Under the pieces are notes generated by a model. It was not told the origin of the DNA, searched no databases, and saw only the letters and a program-made list of their open reading frames with translations. A stretch of DNA of 34,418 nucleotides. Origin: a bacterium. GTDB lineage: Bacteria > Actinomycetota > Acidimicrobiia > Spongiisociales > Spongiisociaceae. Shown here in pieces: positions 32,746-34,418 of the stretch (its first letter is position 1; the number at the start of each line of letters is the position of its first letter). Location: the NCBI GenBank assembly GCA_026710435.1, contig JAPOQZ010000087.1, forward strand, positions 1 to 34,418, given 5' to 3'. The translations under genes and the position numbers were made by a program.

Positions 32746-32848
32746 GAGGGTGCTGAACAATGACGATTGCTCGGGCCTTCCGCCCGCCAGCCCAGGAAGA
32801 ATGCCAGCGGTTGGCAGGCCGCTGGTGGATTGCTCAGCACCCTCCTAG
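32742..32848. repeat. Family A repeat, copy 4 (107 bp)
   Basis: A complete element: CTAGGAGGGTGCTGAACAAT, core GGGCCTTCCGCCCGCCAGCC and GCGGTTGGCAGGCCGCTGG, right end ATTGCTCAGCACCCTCCTAG. Both ends carry CTAG. Its left CTAG contains the VOC stop codon; its right part is read into the 3' end of the minus-strand ORF 32742-33050. Confidence 0.92.
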
Positions 32849-33050
32849 AGGCTCCGACAATGTACCTCTGGGGCGGATCGGCGCAAGGGACTACGTCCAG
32901 GGTCAGCCGTTCTCGGTCATCGGGGTCCGATGCGCCGGTGTATACCTCTATCCACCAGACGAACCGGAAAGTACGCTCGGCGCCTTCTAGGTCAAGCTTG
33001 GAACGCACCATTGATTGCCAGCCCCCCAAGGCCGTGGCTGCATCACTCAT
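32742..33050 (-). pseudogene. Hypothetical protein, 3' end replaced by repeat A
   Basis: The first ~67 residues (from MSDAATALGGWQSMVRSKL to about QRYIVGA) look like coding sequence, with FRFVWWIEVYTGASDPDDRERLTL; the remaining ~35 come from reading through repeat A copy 4 (starting SRRVLSNPPAACQ). The native C-terminus is therefore missing or the gene is a remnant. It starts right at the end of the frameshifted ORF upstream. No family recognised. Confidence 0.45.
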
Positions 33051-33051
33051 C

Positions 33052-33322
33052 TCAACCTACCACCCTCGCCGCAATCGACGGACCCGAACCGGGTCGCCCT
33101 TCCGGTTGTTCGCCGAGTACGGTAAGAACCTTCGTCGCGAAGTTCCCGTGGGCGGTAGCCAAGGCTTCGACAGCGCCCATGATCCAACTGTTCGCTGTGT
33201 TGGAGCTTCTGTTCAAGCTTGCTCTGACCCTGTTCAAGACGGAAGAGCTTGTCGAAGACGGCCCCTAGGGCGTCCTTAAGGGTCATGTATCCGTGTACGG
33301 GCCGATCCAGATCGGTGGCCAT
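33052..33322 (-). pseudogene. Small coiled-coil hypothetical protein, probable frameshift
   Basis: From ATG at 33322 the frame reads MATDLDRPVHGYMTLKDALG, AVFDKLFRLEQGQSKLEQKL, with a short coiled-coil. Around 33190-33215 coding character moves to the +1 frame, which continues SWIMGAVEALATAHGNF...GEQPEGRPGSGPSIAARVVG to a TGA at 33052. The original frame also stays open to 33047 but becomes Arg/Gly rich with poorer GC at third positions. So one gene of ~90 residues with a frameshift is likely. Family unknown. Confidence 0.42.
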
Positions 33323-33369
33323 TCGGTGGTTCCTTGTCTCGTTGGCTCCTGACACTAAACCCTACCACG

Positions 33370-34197
33370 TTATAGAACATTGGTTGATTTCTGCCTGGTA
33401 CCGCTCGGGGTGCTACCCAGCACGACCGAATCACCGCCCAGCCCACGAGGGGGGTGGAACGTGCCCTTGTGCGCCCGCTTCAACATCGACCAGAAACTCT
33501 CGACGCCGTTGGTGTGGACCATGTCGCGGACGTATTCGCCTACGGAGTGGCGGACGAGGTGCTGGTCGGGTAGGCCGTCGTCGGCGATTGCGCCGTCTGT
33601 GTAGACGGGTGCGTTGGGTGCGCGGTTGTCTTCGACGAACCCCTGTAGCGTGTCGGCGTCGGTGTTGGCTATGACTTGGCCGGTGGCTCGGTCTCGTGCG
33701 CCTACGACGGCGGTCTTGCCGACTGGTCCGCGTCCGGCGTTGAGTCGCTTGTTCTTGCGCTTGTTGCGCTCAAGCCCACCGACGTAGGTCTCGTCTACTT
33801 CGAGGGGTCCGGCGAACAGTTGCGGTCCGGCTTGGGTGAAGGCTTCCCGGATGCGTTGCTGCATGAACCAGGCGGTCTTTTGGGTGACGCCGATGTCTCG
33901 GCGGAGTTTCACGGAGGACACACCCTTGAGGTTGGTGGTGTCGAGGTAGATGGCGTAGAGCCATTTGAGGAGGGGGATGGGTGATCCGGCCATGACGGTG
34001 CCTGTCTTGACGGAGAAGTACTTGCGGCAGTCGCGGCAGCGGTAGGGCATCTTGGCGTGGCTGGCTTCGTGGGTGTTGACGCTTCCACAGCGTGGGCAGG
34101 CTCGTCGCCCGTCCGGCCATATCTGGTTCTCGAACCATTGGTGGGCCGAGTCTTCGTCGGGGAACATGCGGGCGAGTTCTAGGAGGGTGCTGAACAA
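33370..34197 (-). pseudogene. IS1595 (ISXO2-like) family transposase, altered at both ends
   Basis: A 275-codon frame with the family layout: N-terminal helical part ELARMFPDEDSAHQWFENQIW, a zinc ribbon (CPRCGS...CRDCRKYFS), then the DDE core with EVDETYVGG (first Asp), VYTDGA (second Asp) and HTNGVESFWSMLKRAHKGTFH (acidic/N-E end). After GTFH the usual ~40-residue end (KMSPKHLxRYVxEF...) is missing and a non-homologous tail reads to TAA at 33370. At the 5' end the first codons (TTG TTC AGC ACC CTC CTA GAA) come from repeat A copy 5, so the native start is replaced; an internal ATG (MFPDED) is the other option. Probably inactive. Confidence 0.82.
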
Positions 34198-34285
34198 TGA
34201 CGATTGCTCGGGCCTGCCGCCCGCCGGCCCAGGGATTATGCGGGCGGTTGGCAGGCCGCTGGTGGATTGCTCAGTACCCTCCTAG
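34179..34285. repeat. Family A repeat, copy 5 (107 bp)
   Basis: The most canonical copy: CTAGGAGGGTGCTGAACAAT at left, core GGGCCTGCCGCCCGCCGGCC and GGGCGGTTGGCAGGCCGCTG, right end ATTGCTCAGTACCCTCCTAG. It abuts the transposase coding sequence on one side and element C copy 2 on the other. Confidence 0.92.
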
Positions 34286-34418
34286 TGTCCCGAGTCGGGA
34301 GTTCGTCATAGAAGAGCGGGCTACACCTCCACCCCACCGAACCCCGAGAACGCGAAAATCACCGGAAGGTGCCTCTTTCCTTGGGATCCCACCCCCGCCG
34401 CCACCTCCGAGGGTCACG
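34286..34418. mobile_element. Element C copy 2, left part, cut by the window end
   Basis: Begins TGTCCCGAGTCGGGAGTTCG, the consensus of the two ends of copy 1, and keeps similarity into the interior (GAACGCGAAAATCACCGG against GACCGCGAAAACCG). The rest lies outside the window. Confidence 0.55.

Noticed and set aside
34052..34285. Several frames ending in RRVLNNDDCSGLPP...VDCSAPS
   Set aside because: They are produced by reading through family A repeats; the similarity reflects the repeat, not a protein family.

Overview
The window is a GC-rich bacterial chromosome segment. The rsmI-tatD-rsmA-ispE-tRNA-Gln-glmU-prs order, the DadA- and YczE-like proteins, the lipoprotein boxes and the frequent GTG/TTG starts fit an actinobacterial lineage, possibly Acidimicrobiia; that placement is inference. 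Most of the first 26.7 kb is housekeeping sequence on the minus strand, heavily interrupted by short dispersed repeats.

Layout, left to right. 1-9.0 kb (all minus): a truncated yjbQ, prs, glmU, tRNA-Gln(UUG), ispE, rsmA, tatD, rsmI and a lipoprotein with a degenerate zincin motif, so the block joins UDP-GlcNAc and PRPP supply, isoprenoid synthesis and 16S rRNA methylation. 9.07-10.46 kb (plus): a B12-binding/radical SAM protein whose apparent stop is an in-frame TGA inside a Cys-TGA-Ala-Glu-Pro tail followed by a hairpin, so it is almost certainly a selenoprotein of the CUAEP-tail family. 10.5-18.9 kb (minus): semialdehyde dehydrogenase, phosphohexomutase, two translationally coupled exported proteins of unknown function, a DadA-like oxidase and a site-2 protease. 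19-21.2 kb (minus): an APH-fold kinase and a YczE-like membrane protein. 21.6-23.6 kb (minus): two tandem GAPDH genes, one normal and one with Asn in place of the catalytic Cys. 24.06 kb (plus): a small ferredoxin; 24.45-26.73 kb (minus): a CPA2 antiporter with two UspA domains. 27.46-31.88 kb (plus): a carbohydrate ABC uptake cluster (binding lipoprotein, two permeases, Gfo/Idh/MocA dehydrogenase) without an ATPase gene and with codon use that looks more AT-rich than its neighbours. 31.9-34.4 kb: two tiny overlapping ORFs and a VOC protein, then decayed hypothetical genes and a truncated IS1595-type transposase.

The most unusual aspect is the repeat landscape. Family A is a ~106-bp hairpin element with CTAG-ended inverted repeats (five complete or near-complete sites plus fragments); it abuts genes so tightly that it supplies stop codons (rsmI, VOC), a truncated C-terminus (yjbQ) and a possible start codon (transposase). 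Family B is a ~197-bp element in five copies, three of them just upstream of minus-strand genes. Family C is a ~326-bp element with TGTCCCGAGT-type ends found next to A, and D is a ~55-bp shared segment. None shows a convincing intact gene of its own; they look like non-autonomous mobile or regulatory elements that I do not recognise.
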